Assembly: GCA_017590115.1 (NCBI GenBank)
Contig: JAGGNK010011003.1
Coordinates: forward strand, 3,859,899-3,923,898
From: Montifringilla adamsi
Taxonomy: Eukaryota > Chordata > Aves > Passeriformes > Passeridae
Length of the DNA: 64,000 bases
Direction: 5' to 3'
Positions 44,096 through 56,332 of the stretch are shown here, piece after piece; position 1 is the stretch's first letter; every line of letters starts with the position of its first letter. Made by a program: the position numbers and the translations under genes. Under the pieces are notes generated by a model. That model worked only from the letters and a program-made list of their open reading frames with translations, searched no databases and was not told the origin of the DNA.

Positions 44096-46439
44096 CTCTT
44101 TCTAGTCCTTGTTAGTGCCCAATTCTGAACCCGTGATGCAGCAGTAAAAAGAGCCACTGAAATTATGGTCTCTGCAGCTCCGATTTCCTGCCCTCCCAGT
44201 TTAAATCAGGCCACCCACTCCAGTTACATTTGTCTTCAGTCACCTTCTCACCACCAACTCATCTCTGAAGGAATAGGAATAAATTGAAGTCAAATCTCAA
44301 CCATTGTGTCTTCAGAGATATGACAACTGAATGATTTAGAGAGGCTGGAAAAGGAAATCTGCTCCCGAGAGGGTTTTGTGCCACTGGAGCCAAATGCCAG
44401 AGTGCTACTTCCAAACAATTGAGAGATCCTACAAAAATTGTCCAGAGTGATTTCTCATTCTTTAGTTTTCATTTTCTCCTGACTGAAAAGCTGTCTCACA
44501 GTAGTCTTTTCACAAGCCATAAAGTTTAGACTTGAACTCTTTACCTTACTGCTCTGACCTCCTTTACCCCAGCTGTAAAACCCTACTGCCCATCCTTCAA
44601 TAAATTTATCACCTCATAAACTCCCACTAGTGCTTCTCTACAATGCATTTAAAAGACACAAGTGGAAGGCCAGGCCTTCCCCCCTTGTCAAATATCACAA
44701 TTGTCCAGTTTTATACCTGCTGCACAGGGAAATATTTAAGGACATGGCATTTTTCAAAGACCTGCAGTTTTTGTAGCAATTCCCCTTGAAATAAAAGCAC
44801 AAAGTTTAAATACAAACCCGTGGACTGAACATATAAAACTGCCAGTTTTGTGTTTCCCTGCTTCACACAACTCCTGCTCTCTTTGGGGTACTGCAGGTCC
44901 TGGAGGTGGGGATGGAGAGTTCATTTGTGATATCATAATTAAAGACTGAATAAAAATTAGCTGAGCCATGGAGAATTCCCTCCATCCTTGTGGGGATAAT
45001 GAGAACCTGCCACCTTGTCACCACGTCTGTCCAGACAAAAGGATCCCACAGAGGCAGGGACAGACACCCCATGAGTTATGGAGGTGCCCAAGGTAAAAAG
45101 TTCAGCCCTGTTGCCACAGGTCCCTGGCGAGGTCACGGCGTGCTCAGAGGATGTTTCCTCTTGGAAATAAAACCCGATTTTTTATTTTTTTAATGCAGTG
45201 AGAATAGAACAGGCCATACTGGACATGTGTCTGAATCCCTTTTCCCAGCCTGGCTCTGGAGCCTGGCAAGGATTGTATTTCACTCTGTTTGGCAGAGGGA
45301 AGCAAGGGATTCCTTTCAGTTTCAAGAGTGGAGAAGCAGCATGGCCTGAAGGATGAACAGCAGTGTGGCAAGGGCCAGCCTCAGAGATTTCCCACTCCCA
45401 AAAACCTCACAAGCAGGACTGTGAACATCCTTTACAAGACAACTGCACATAAAAGGAGTCACAACCTTATTTCAGAGAGGATACACAAGCTACAGCCATT
45501 GAGAGGCTCTAATCAAACCCGACTTGTAAAGCTTTAATCGGCAAAGCTGTTAACCAACAGATCCACATGGAGCAAAACCTCATTTCAGTGCCTCTGAGGG
45601 TAACCCCAACCCAAACAGCAGCCTGGCTACCCAAACATGCCATGCTGAGGATGCCTCCCAGCTCCAGCGGAGACATTTGTGCAGCTGGGCTGAGTGTGGA
45701 ACACATTTTCTCTGGTCACTGCTCCAGTTGGAGCCCCACAATGTGATGAAAAGCACCACTAATGCATCACATGGGCTGAATTTTATCCTTTCACAGACCT
45801 ATTCCTTTTCCCTTGGACTTCACGTAAGCCACATTTGATGCTGAAGTGACCTCCAAAAATTTAGCACTTTTAACAAAGGACCAACATTTTCTTTTACTGG
45901 AAAAGAGGTAAATGAGGTTTCTCGCTTTGGCCCGGCAGCTGTTTGTGTTGTAGCTGAATCAAGGAACACCTCAAACTATTATTTTCTCTTTCATAATGAC
46001 TGGAAATACAAAAAGACAGGAAAATATGCCAACAGAACCACAACACTTAATCCAAAAAAGCAACAGCAAACACTGGAAAACTTTTACGACGTTATTGCCA
46101 TCAACGCCTCGGTTCAAAAGGGAGGGAAAAGTGTCCAGGTGCATTTCCAAGCCAGGGAATAAAACAACTCCCAGAAGACTGAGCCATGTCCTACCTTTTT
46201 AATATTGCCCTCCTGGGAGGTCACCTCGGGATCAGTCAGTATTTGCTAAGGAAAAAACAGAATAGAAACAAAATTCAGTTGTGTTGCAACTGAGAATGCT
46301 ATAAAATAATAGAGATTCATACTGCTGTTGTTATGATGGTGATGAGGAGAATGAATAAATATTATATTATTGATAATAATGGCCAAAACTCACAACTGCA
46401 CCCAGGTGTTTGGGAAGTTCAATGGTGTGCTTTCAGCAC
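44096..46439. other. Single-copy DNA, no gene seen
   Basis: No transposon or exon is recognised. The 82-codon frame at 45289-45537 has no recognisable domain. Confidence 0.45.
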
Positions 46440-46765
46440 AACTGTAATTTAGATTTTTATATATATAAATATATATAAACAACAAACAAAACCAAGCAAA
46501 AACCAACAACAAAAAAAAACCAAAACAAAAAAAAAGGGAAACCATTTTGTTTATTTATTTTACATATTTTTGTTTTGTTGTGTACATCCTTGGGAAAGTA
46601 AACCATCTGTGGCACACTGATTAGTGGAATGGGACCACAATTTTTGTCTATTGACTTAAGGAGCTAGTCCTGCTGAATATACTAAATATAACAGTGCAGT
46701 GATAATATTTTCATAGTTGAATTATGTGTATTAAAAGAAATATTATATATATATATATATTTAAG
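46440..46765. repeat. AT- and A-rich low-complexity region
   Basis: TATATA-type runs at 46456-46478 and 46743-46762 and an AAC/AAAAC-rich stretch at 46479-46540. No gene. Confidence 0.85.
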
Positions 46766-47168
46766 GTTTTCTGTCACTTCTGTGAATAATTCCCTTAGGT
46801 TGAGCAGACAAGGATGGGTGTAGGCACCAAGGGAAGAGGTACTCACAGGATTTCCAGGATTGAGTCCCTCTGGAGCAGATCCTGGGATGCTCCAGCCCCC
46901 CAGGGCTCTTTAATTCCCCCTCCAGCCGAGGTGTGGTGGAACAAGTCATTAAATCGCTGCTGTGCTCCACCTCAGATTAGCTCCAGGTCAGCAGGCATTC
47001 GGGGAGGTCAAGTACCTCAACCCTGCATCCCCCTCCAGGATAAACACACCGGGAACGGACCTGATCCAGCGGCCCCGCTGGGAATTCCAGCGGCTCCCGG
47101 AGCTCTGGGGGCATCTGGGGTGGCTGAGGTCAGACAGGCACCCAAGGACAGGGGTAGTAATCAGGGTG
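46766..47168. other. Unique sequence
   Basis: GC-richer, with no recognised gene. It leads into the compound repeat. Confidence 0.45.
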
Positions 47169-47812
47169 CTCGGGGTGCTCAGGACTCCCAGAGATGGGGG
47201 AGGTGATTCGGCTGCCAAAGAGCAGGAAAAGCCTCCAAGAAGAGAGATGAATGTGGAAGGAAATGCAGGTTAAAATGGGGAAGGGGAGTTCAGGGAAGTT
47301 CAGGGAAGCTCAATGAAGATCAAGGAAGAGAAGCTCAGAGAAGTTAAGGGAAGGGAAGCTCAGGACAGTTCAGGGAAGGGAAGCTCAGAGAAGATCAGGG
47401 AAGCTTAGGGAAGCTCAGAGAAGAGAAGTTCATGAAAGTTCAGGGAAGAGAAGTTCAGGGATGTTTAGGAAAGGAGATGGAAGGAGAAGCTCGGGGTGCT
47501 CGGGGCTCCCAGAGAAGGGGAAGGTGATTCGGCTGCCAAAGAGCAGGAAAAACCTCCAAGAAGAGATGAATGTGGAAGGAAATGTAGGTTAAAATGGAGA
47601 AGGGGAGTTCAGGGAAGTTCAGGGAAGGGGAGTTCAGGGAAGTTCAGGGAAGCTTAGGAAAGTTCAGGGAAACAGTGAATTTCAAGGAAGAGAAGTTCAG
47701 GGAAGTTCAGGGAAAAGAGGTTCATGGAAGTTCAGAGAAGTTCAGGGAAGTACAGGGAAGAGAAGTTCAGGGATGTTTAGGTGTTTAGGAGAGGAGAGGA
47801 GAGGAGAGGAGA
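47169..47812. repeat. Two tandem 321-bp compound units (unique head plus AGTTCAGGGA array)
   Basis: Each unit begins CTCGGGGTGCTC (47169 and 47490) and carries a ~110-bp head that includes GGTGATTCGGCTGCCAAAG (47202 and 47523, spacing 321). It then runs into a degenerate 10-bp array of AGTTCAGGGA. The first tail is 47288-47480. The second is 47606-47780 and ends in a GAGAG run (47790-47812). The array arose by short-unit expansion followed by a larger duplication. Confidence 0.94.
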
Positions 47813-48886
47813 GGCTCCATTATATTTTAGCAGCTGAGAGTTTGGCATGAAGCTCCGGGCTCCCTTTGGCCATGCCCAGGTGAGATCGACTGATTTACAA
47901 ATTTCCAACCCATTGCCAAATCTCCAGCTCAGCTGCACTAACAAGGGGCTGTTTTTCCACGGGAAGAACCCCAAACCATCCCATGCTTTACACCAGCTAT
48001 AATGGACGTTGAAACTGCGGTTTCCAAAGTAGCTGAGAGCAAATAGGATCAAGAGGCAAATCCCAGAGCCATAAAATTCTGTCCTCCTACCCTGGAACAC
48101 TCTGGCATCCCCATGAATGACTGGAGTTAAACATCCATCCTGCCTGTCCTAGATGTCACCAAGCTTCCAGGGAATGCTGACTGCTCACCAGAAGCTAGCA
48201 ATCCCCAAAAACTTTGGAGAATTAGGCCATCATACTTTCAGATCTGAAACAGAAATGCCAAACGACTCCGAAGCATCCACGGGGACGAAGCTGCCTCCAA
48301 ATGAAGACACTTCCCTGTAATTATTATTGCAAAAAGCTTTTGGGTACAATCAGAGAAGTGTGTGCAGTCAGAGTGTGTAATCCACTCGTCCAGCAGCACC
48401 ATAAACGTGGAGGGGAAAGAAAACTCCAATGAAGTGCAAATTGGGCTGTGGTGGAGCCCTGTATAAACAGGCTTAAGAGTCAGGAATTCCTGAGTTGGAA
48501 TGGAGATGCCAACACAAGCTTCCTTTTGTTGGTTTGGACAGGGCTGTGCTCAAGGGGCAAGTTCCTTCTCTGAAACTTTTTTTTTTTTTTCCAATTCATA
48601 GCAGATCCTGAATTTCAAAGTTCTTAGAGAACAGAATTTCAGTGAAAATATTTCATCCATGTTCAAAAATGGTGATTTTGCAGAAAATCCTCTGTAGGAT
48701 CTTGCTTGTTTGGAATATTGGGAAATGGCTGGGGTTTGATATTCGGTGAAATCCTTTTTGAGTTCCGATCAATTACAGAACTTTTGGGCAAAGAACCCCT
48801 CAAGAATTTTAATTTTGATGGAACCATCTCCACACTCAACCTATCAGAACATGGACAATCAGTGGTGAACATGCTGGTGGTGCTGC
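47813..48886. other. Single-copy DNA, no gene seen
   Basis: A T12 run lies near 48579-48590. No exon or transposon is recognised up to the CR1 fragment. Confidence 0.45.
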
Positions 48887-48945
48887 ACTGCCTTAATGAT
48901 CGTAAAGATATTTTCCAACTTTTACAATTCTGTGATTCTGTGGGT
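48887..48945 (+). mobile_element. CR1 3'-terminal fragment (sense)
   Basis: 'CTTAATGATCGTAAAGATAT' followed by 'TTTCCAACTTTTACAATTCT' and GTGATTCTGTG is a CR1 3' terminus with the typical 8-bp-like tail. Only about 60 bp are clear. Confidence 0.8.
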
Positions 48946-50765
48946 GAAAAGGCATTTTAGCAGTAGTGGGAGAGCAGGTTTACATTAAATATTTCATCCT
49001 TTCTTTACACCTGATTTAAAAAAATACGTCCAAGGTGTTATTGTGGCTGAGCTCTACCACAGACCCATCCCAATGTCCTGAATATCCCATTTTCCCACTC
49101 CAGCTGAGCAGGCTGGCAGCTTGGAATGGTGTTGGCACCATCCAAGTGGGGTGGCTGTGGAGGAGCAGAGGCCAGAATTCCAAACTTTCCCTTCCCCAGC
49201 CACTGCCAGGGCTCCGAGTGAGCCTTCAGAAACCTTCCTGGGAGCTGGAGGGAACCTCAGAATTGTCCTGCCGCATTCCCAGTGTGGAATAAACACTGTC
49301 TGACAACACCTGTGTGACCAGACAGCAACCCACCAGCCACACCAGGTGCCCTGGAGCAGAATCCCGGGATTCCACCCTCCATGGCACATGGGAAGGGGGT
49401 GATGCAACACCAGGATGTCCATGGCACCTCCTGCTTAGAGGGGGAGAGGCAGAACCAGGCAAAGCAAGCCCCAGATGTGATGGTTATTAAGAAGAATAAC
49501 AAGATACTTCGAAAATCTGCTCATTGGGTAATTTTAGCCCAGGCTGGGCTTCATCTCATGCGAATGCCACGAGACTAAATATAGAGCTGGACGTGTGCAG
49601 TGGGCTGCACTCCTGCACTTAGCACAGATGTTCCTGAATGTGCTCAAAACTTACACCACATGCTTTTTCTATCAACTGATCTGTTGATTTTAGCCAGGGG
49701 AAAGACAACATGTCAGCAGCAGCCACGTCAGGAGAGCCTGTGCCTTGGGCCTGGGCTGGAGGGGAATTTCTCTGCCTTTCCTTCCCTGGGCTCAGGGAAT
49801 TGGTGGCACCAGGATCCTGCCTCAGATACACCAGTTAGGGATGTGCTAGAATTTTTACAGAGCCCCCTGAGTGTATACTAAACATGTCAGGGAACACCAT
49901 GTGATTCTTTTTGAAAAACAGTTTACAAGCTGGCATTCTCCAGCTGCAGTTAACCCTAATTTGATTACATTACTGAGACAGATCACAATGAGCTTATGTA
50001 AATAGTAACGTTATCCATTCATTCCCCCCAGCTCAGATAAACTGTCATTTAGAGGGGGAAAAAAAAACCCCAACCCAAACTTCAATAGGCATGGCTTGAT
50101 GCATTCAGCAGGGCATGGTGCATTCAGCAAACTCTGAGGATGGCAGACTGGAACCTGCCCCTGGAATTTGGATTTTTAAAGGGATATCTCCACATCTGCT
50201 GAGCTGGAAGGAGAAGAGAATGCCCAGTAACTGCACAGAAGGCAGACAACAGCACTGCTTTCAATAATTTGGTGTTTATTATCATCTGATTCTTCAGGAA
50301 GAGCTCAGTACACCACTGATGGCACCAGCGATGCTCACAGCTGAGTGAGCATGGCAGGGTTTCACCCACCTGCCCTTGGCATTGGCCCTTCCCCAGCCCT
50401 CCTGCCTGGCCAGGGCACTGGGGACATCCCTTCCAGCTCTGCAACCTGGGCTGTGCCACCTGCACCATCTCAGATCTGCCTCAGCACGCAGCTGGTTCAG
50501 AAAAAGAACCAGAAAACTCTTCTTTTGCCTTAAATCAGCCATGGGTCTGTGACTCTTACTTGCACACAGGTTCACATGGATGCTGCAGGTGAGAGCAGAG
50601 GCTCTGGCCCTGCTGTGCCCAGTTTGTGCTGTTCACAGCTGGGTTCATGGCAGAGTTATTCTGTTTGTCTGGGATGTGGTGGCTGTTGTCTGCACAGCCT
50701 GCAGAGCAAACAGCTCCTTCCAGCCAGCTTCTTGTGGCTTTAAAAAATTAAAAAATGTCTCAGGT
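48946..50765. other. Single-copy DNA, no gene seen
   Basis: 49900-50050 is repeat-free and AT-rich and may be conserved. An A-rich run lies at 50057-50068. No exon is recognised. Confidence 0.4.
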
Positions 50766-50900
50766 CAGAAAATCACAGAATGCCCTGAGCTGAAAGGACC
50801 CACCAGGGTCACCCCAGCAATCCCAGCCTGTGCCTGGAGCTCTGGAACTCACAGCTCAGCTACTGAGCAACATCCACCCCTGTAAGCTGGCAGAGTTCAC
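50766..50900 (-). mobile_element. Diverged CR1 3' fragment (antisense)
   Basis: 'AAATCACAGAATGCCCTGAG' and 'TGAAAGGACCCACCAGGGTC' resemble the complement of a CR1 3' terminus. The remainder is strongly diverged, so the right edge is uncertain. Confidence 0.65.
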
Positions 50901-51332
50901 TCCAGCCCCAAGCAGGACCCAGCACCTCCAGGACGTGGTTTCTGAGCAGGTTAAACCATCTGGACAGCACTGGGAGCACCTCTCCTGTCCCACACCCCAC
51001 CTCCTCCCTGCTCCTCTCTTCCACCCAGCTCAGGAGACAACGCTGTTATTAAGCTACAAATCTTGCTCTTCACAATTTCCATTAATTATTCCCTTAAAAG
51101 TTTTATCCTGCCAACTCCTGAGTGGGCTGGCCCCGGCCCAGTCACGTATTTAAGCAAGAAGTATCAGTGAAATGAGCAGAACCAGGAATGTCTCCACACC
51201 TAAGTGCTTTTCTGGCCATGGGCCAGGAGCACAAAGCACCTTGTGGGACCCAGCCCAGGCACAGAACACCAGAACTCACAGCAGGTATTCCATAGGGAAG
51301 AGATTCTTTATCATTTTGTATCAATTATCATA
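50901..51332. other. Unique spacer between CR1 pieces
   Basis: No gene or repeat is recognised. Confidence 0.45.
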
Positions 51333-51695
51333 TGATCCCAGACTTGTTTGGGTTGCAAGGGGCCTCAAAGAACATTTTGTTCCACCCCTTGCCATGGGCA
51401 GGGACACCTTCCACTATCCTAGGGTGCTCCAAGCCCCATCCAACCTGGTCTTGAACTCTTCCAGGGATCCAGGGGCAGCCACAGCTGCTCTGGGCACCTG
51501 TGCCAGGGCCTGCCCACCCTCACAGGGAGGAATTCCTTCCCAATTTCCCACCTAAACTTCCCCTCTTGCAGTTTGAAGCCGTTCCCCTCTGTCCTTGTCC
51601 CTCCACCCTCTCCCCATCTCTGCTGTGGGATCCCTTCCCTAATTGAGAAGACCCCAATTAGGTCACCCCAAAGCTTCTTTTCTCCAAGATCTTCA
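51333..51695 (-). mobile_element. CR1 LINE 3' end (antisense)
   Basis: 'ACTTGTTTGGGTTGCAAGGG' (51343), 'CATCCAACCTGGTCTTGAAC', 'GAATTCCTTCCCAATTTCCC' and 'AGTTTGAAGCCGTTCCCCTC' follow the antisense CR1 order into the ORF2 C-terminal region. It is one of the longer antisense copies and is non-coding. Confidence 0.95.
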
Positions 51696-51728
51696 TATAT
51701 ATATATTTATATTTAAATATATATATTC
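51696..51728. repeat. (AT)n-rich microsatellite
   Basis: Alternating ATATAT with ATTTAAAT interruptions at the end of the CR1 copy. Confidence 0.85.
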
Positions 51729-52363
51729 AAACACAGCAGCCAACAACCCACAGAGCCACAGCACTGATGTGCATCTGTAGGAAAACCAGACATGGAAGAA
51801 ACCCACAGAAAACTGTTTCAGCACTTAAACATTTAGTCTTTCATCCCTGTTGTTAAAATACAGGGATTTTATAGCATTTTCTGGCCAACAATTTACCAAA
51901 ATCTTCCATTTTTTCTATAGTAAGCAAATCTGTGAGCCCTATTAACTCGAGGAAATTTTCAATATCCTGCCTTGGGAATTTGAAGTGGATGTGCCTGGAA
52001 TTGAGAGGGAAGGGAGGAAAGCTCTTCTCTGAGGGGAAGAATTTCCTCTTTGCTGCTGAGGGAAGGAGGATGAAGAGCACAGCTCTGCCTGGCAAGGAAC
52101 AAACCAGGGGCTGAAAAGAGTGGAAAGAATAAACCAACCATTCAGTGCTAAGGGCAACCCCAGCACAATTGGGAACACTGGGGAGCAGCCAAGCTGTGGT
52201 TTGTGGCCCAGGAACAGCCTGCAAAGCCCTGCCACTCCACAGACCATTTTATAACCATTTATTTTTCAGCTGGAAGCCTGGGCAAAAAGGTGGAACGGTG
52301 CTGCAGGGAAAATGTGTGGAATTAGGAGGGATCCACAGCCCAGAATTTCTGGAAATCTGCTGC
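51729..52363. other. Unique sequence leading into the tandem array
   Basis: No gene is seen. The part from about 52260 to 52363 differs from the repeat units, so the array begins at the AGGGAACACCTCT marker. Confidence 0.45.
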
Positions 52364-53404
52364 AGGGAACACCTCTGCACTTGCTCGTGTCCTCTCTGGA
52401 ACCCTACCTGTTCTCTGAATCCCTGGAGAACAAAATGCAGTTTGCAGAGGTGACTCAGGGCAGGTTGTTCCAAGTGGGGTTCAAAAGAAAGGAGCATCCT
52501 AAATCAACATTTAGTATGGAATAATGTGTTTATACCCACAGACCAAACCTCAGGGAAATGTCAGGAGAAGAAAATATGAAGAAAAATTGATGTTCAAGAA
52601 CAAAGAGTTGGAGAAAGAGCCCAAACCTCTGATCTCCATACATATCACAGCTTTTATCACTGATTTTTCAAGACACAACTCCTCCATACCACTGGGATGG
52701 AGTTAACTGCAGCCACCAGGGAACACCTCTGCACTTGCTCATGTCCTCCCTGTTCTCTGAATCCCTGGAGAACAAAATGCAGTTTGCAGAGGTGACTCAG
52801 GGCAGGCTGCTCCAAGTGGGGTTCAAAAGAAAGGAGCATCCTAAATCAACATTTAGTATGGAATAATGTGTTTGTACCCACAGACCAAACCTCAGGGAAA
52901 TGTCAGGGGGGCGATAACATGAAGAAAAATGGATGTTCAAGAACAAAGAGTTGGAGAAAGAGCCCAAACCTCTGATCTCCATACATATCACAGCTTTTAT
53001 CACTGATTTTTCAAGACACAACTCCTCCATGCCATTGGGATGGAGTTAACTGCAGCCACCAGGGAACACCTCTGCACTTGCTCATGTCCTCCATGGATTA
53101 CAGAGGAACCTTCCCTGTTCTCTGAATCCCAGGAGAACAAAATGCAGTTTGCAGAGGTGACTCAGGGCAGGCTGTTCCAAGTGGGGTTCAAAAGAAAGGA
53201 ACACCCTAAATCATCCTTTAGCATGGAATAATTCATTCATACCCGTTCAGGGAAACGTCAGGAGAAGAAAAATGGATGTCCAAGAACAAAGAGTTGGAGG
53301 AAGAACACAAACCTGTGATCCCCATACATATCACAGCTTTTATCACTGATCTTTCAAGACATAACTGCTCTGTGCCACTGGGATGGAGTTAACTGCAGCT
53401 ACCA
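52364..53404. repeat. Three tandem copies of a ~345-bp satellite-like unit
   Basis: AGGGAACACCTCTGCACTTG marks unit starts at 52364, 52718 and 53061. A degenerate fourth start, 'CCAGGAAGTCAA', is at 53404, so unit lengths are 354, 343 and 343 bp. Shared blocks are GAGAACAAAATGCAGTTTGC, 'GTGACTCAGGGCAGG', 'GGGGTTCAAAAGAAAGGA', 'CAAGAACAAAGAGTTGG' and 'CACAGCTTTTATCACTGAT'. Copies 1 and 2 look very similar; copy 3 carries an extra 'ATGGATTACAGAGGAACC' and a deletion. No retroelement signature is recognised inside the unit. Confidence 0.95.
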
Positions 53405-53872
53405 GGAAGTCAAACAGGATCTAATGGAGAGAATTTGCAGTGACTTCAATGAGCTGAGGACTGGAGACTTCCAGCCAAGACAAATACGAGAGGGGACTGA
53501 TTAGGAAATGTCACCCTTTCTCCTGCCAAGCACTCAGGGCCTGGTGATAGGAGAGTATTAAATATAATCTCGCAGTCTTTAGGGGCTCTTTGATTTTATA
53601 TTGCATTCTTATCAGCTTCTTAAAGTCCAGTGTTAATGAGCATGAGAAACTCACTTGATAGTTTGGCAGCTTTGCTGAAATCAAATGGGGTTCGTTCAGT
53701 CCTGGCCCGTGGATCCAGGTGGAGATGCCTTTCCCTTTCCTAAGGCTCCACATGGAACCTCTGGCTATTCTTTTTCTCCATCCCAGCAATCCAACATCAC
53801 CTTTACAACCAGCTCTTGGTGACCCTCAATAGGGAAAAATAGGTTTCACCAATAATCAGAATTGTCCCATCC
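53405..53872. other. Unique sequence
   Basis: No gene or repeat is recognised. Confidence 0.45.
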
Positions 53873-53999
53873 CTGGAAGTGTTGGAGGATGAAGCTCTGA
53901 GCAATCTGAGCTAGTGGGAGATGTCCCTGCCCATAGGGGTGGAAAAACAGGAGATTTAAGGTTCCTCCCAACCCAAACCATCCTGGGATTCTATGAAAG
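53873..53999 (+). mobile_element. CR1 3' end fragment (sense)
   Basis: 'CCCTGGAAGTGTTGGAGGAT', 'GTCCCTGCCCATAGGGGTGG' and 'CCAACCCAAACCATCCTGGG' ending GATTCTATGA is the sense CR1 3' UTR, about 125 bp long. Confidence 0.9.
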
Positions 54000-55135
54000 A
54001 GGTTTTAAAGGATGCAGAAGCAGAGATGAAACACTGACACTGTAAACACTCCCCCAGTGCACCCCCTTTGCCCTGAAATCAGAGCAATTCCCAATTAACA
54101 ACACAAACCTCCAAGTCTGGTATTTGGCTCACTTTCTCCCAAAAAAGAAATGTGCAACAGTACATATGAGGGGAAACAAAAAAAGTTTAAATTAACTATT
54201 ATTTTATTTTTTAAAACCCCCTTGCAGGTATTACCTCAAACTCCTTTTCTCCTAAAGAGAAATTCCATTATAAAACTGAATCCTGGAAAGATTAAAGAGA
54301 CACTACTCACACTGAGTAGTGTGTGCAGTCTGAGGATTAAAACAGAAGTTGCAAGGATTAAATTGTATCTGATTTACTCAGTTTGTTCATCTCCAACCTG
54401 AAACCTGCCTGGCACAGACTGTTGTGCTAAATAAATTAAATAAAACACGAGATTTTTGGACACAAGGTGCTTTTGCACTGCAGAGCAGCCACATCTTCAT
54501 TGTAAGCACAGAAAAAAACACCAGCAGAGTGGAAGTTTAAGGTCATCAGCTCTAAATTCTGTCTGCCACAGGCCCACATTGCACAATCACTTAATGCAGC
54601 CAGAGCTATTTATTACCCAGCAAAAAATCATCTTGAGGAGTGAAGTGCAATGTTTTGGTTAACAGATAAAGCCAGGCTGTTTGTGGGGATGTAAATGGAT
54701 TGGATGGTTAAATTCATCCATGAGCCATCCATCTTTTGTGCTCGACCCTTTTTAGTTATAAAAATGACCTTGGTATTGACAGAATAATAGAAACGAACTT
54801 CCCCTGCAGTTCATCTATTGATCCCCCTTTGCTCAGCTGATCACTAATAATCATAAGTAAATAAAGAGGGGCTGTGCATCATCCCACCACGGCAGGGCTG
54901 ACAGATGGGCACCTCTGGGCCGGGCTGAGGAGCTCAGAGCTCCTCTCAAACTGCAGCTTCAACACCCAGGACAGGTAAATCCATGCACAGGCATCTCCGT
55001 GCACTCACTGGGTGTCCAGGCAGGGAACATCCCCAAGGGAAGGAATGCTGGGGTGGATTCAGCAAAGACACACTCCAGTCCTTGGAATTGTTCATGGTTT
55101 GACCCCCAGCCTCTGTTTGGGTGAGGCTCTGCTCA
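54000..55135. other. Single-copy DNA; 54655-54880 may be conserved
   Basis: No exon is recognised. 54655-54880 is repeat-free, with GTAAATGGATTGGATGG and TGATCACTAATAATCATAAG motifs, and could be a regulatory element. Confidence 0.35.
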
Positions 55136-55185
55136 TCACAGAATCCCTTTGGTTGGAAAAGACTCCAAGATCACCCAAGCTCTCC
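55136..55185 (-). mobile_element. CR1 3'-terminal fragment (antisense)
   Basis: 'CATCACAGAATCCCTTTGGT' and 'TGGAAAAGACTCCAAGATCA' match the complement of a CR1 3' terminus. It ends within about 50 bp. Confidence 0.75.
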
Positions 55186-55829
55186 TTCTTGGTGTCTCTG
55201 GGGTGACTCCCATTTCTGTTGGAATGTCCTTTCCAGAAGCTGCCTTCTCCCTTCAGACAGAGCAGAGGTTCAGTACCCTCAGCTCTTTGTGGCATCATCA
55301 ACACTATTTATTTTTTCTTACAAAATTCCCTTCATCACAGACGAGGCCTTGCCACTGATGCATTGATTGGCACCGATATCAGGAAAACCTCAGCACTTCC
55401 ATCCCTCCTGGCAAACAGGTGCCAAGCAGAAGGACCAGGATGAGATGTTCCAAGGTAAAATATTTTTTCCTTCAGGTCTCCAGACACAGAGCAGCTGCCT
55501 CTGGCTTCTCCCACCACCCTGTGCTGAACAACAGCCTCCATCCCTACTTCAATGCAGTCATCAGGCAGCTAAAAATTTGAGAAAGAACAGAGAAAAATGA
55601 CCTAATTTCATTCTCTTCCTAGAACCTACAAAGACTGATAAGAATTCTGAATTGTTTTACCACATCCAATAAGGAGTATCTTGGTTCAGAAGCCAAGCCC
55701 TGCCTCTGGCCCAGCATTGCACAACTTCCCTGAGCTCAGAGTGTTCTAGTGCCCCACATGCCAAATCACAAACATAACCATAAAAACCAACTTGTAATTC
55801 ACTACATTTCTGTCAGTCTTGAGTCAAGA
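55186..55829. other. Single-copy DNA, no gene seen
   Basis: No exon, RNA gene or repeat is recognised. Confidence 0.45.
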
Positions 55830-55990
55830 ATGACACAAGAACAGACAAGAGACTTAATTGTAAGAGGAGAAAAATAAGCTTCATTACAAAGGATTCTCCG
55901 GTTTATGTGGACTGATATGATACATTCTACTTGATTGGCCAGTTAATAAAAAAAATCTTTAAATAAAAACATCTTTCTCACACACTGTCT
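55830..55990 (-). mobile_element. Possible LTR fragment, unassigned (minus strand)
   Basis: On the minus strand the sequence reads TGTGTGAGAAAGATG, an A/T-rich stretch, 'AACTGGCCAATCAAGTAG' with a CCAAT box, and 'CCACATAAACCGGAGAATCC' with a TATA-like ATAAA. This layout is LTR-like, but there is no second copy in the window and no clear ends or target-site duplication. It could be ordinary unique DNA. Confidence 0.2.
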
Positions 55991-56332
55991 TTGAGAAGAA
56001 CAGGAAAGAAAGTAGAAAAACTCTACCTGCAGATTATTTATACTAACAAGTTATCACACTCCTACAACTCCCCAAAATCCTCACAAGCCACTGTGAGAAA
56101 CGATTGCTGTTTCTCTCTCCCTGACCAGGCTGGAATCCACACATTTCCACAGAGAATCTGCCAACCCCCAGCGAGCAGCAGCTCTGGAGCTGCTCCCCAG
56201 TTCCATCCCAGTACCAGCCCTGGTGTCACCTTGGTGAGCAGCTGGGACCGTGAGCATTTTGTTAAATTTTGAGAATTCTCTACCAATCTATTTCCTGCAT
56301 TTATGCATCACTCAAAGCAGGTGTTTCGCCTT
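55991..56332. other. Unique spacer before the LTR
   Basis: No gene is seen. Confidence 0.45.
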
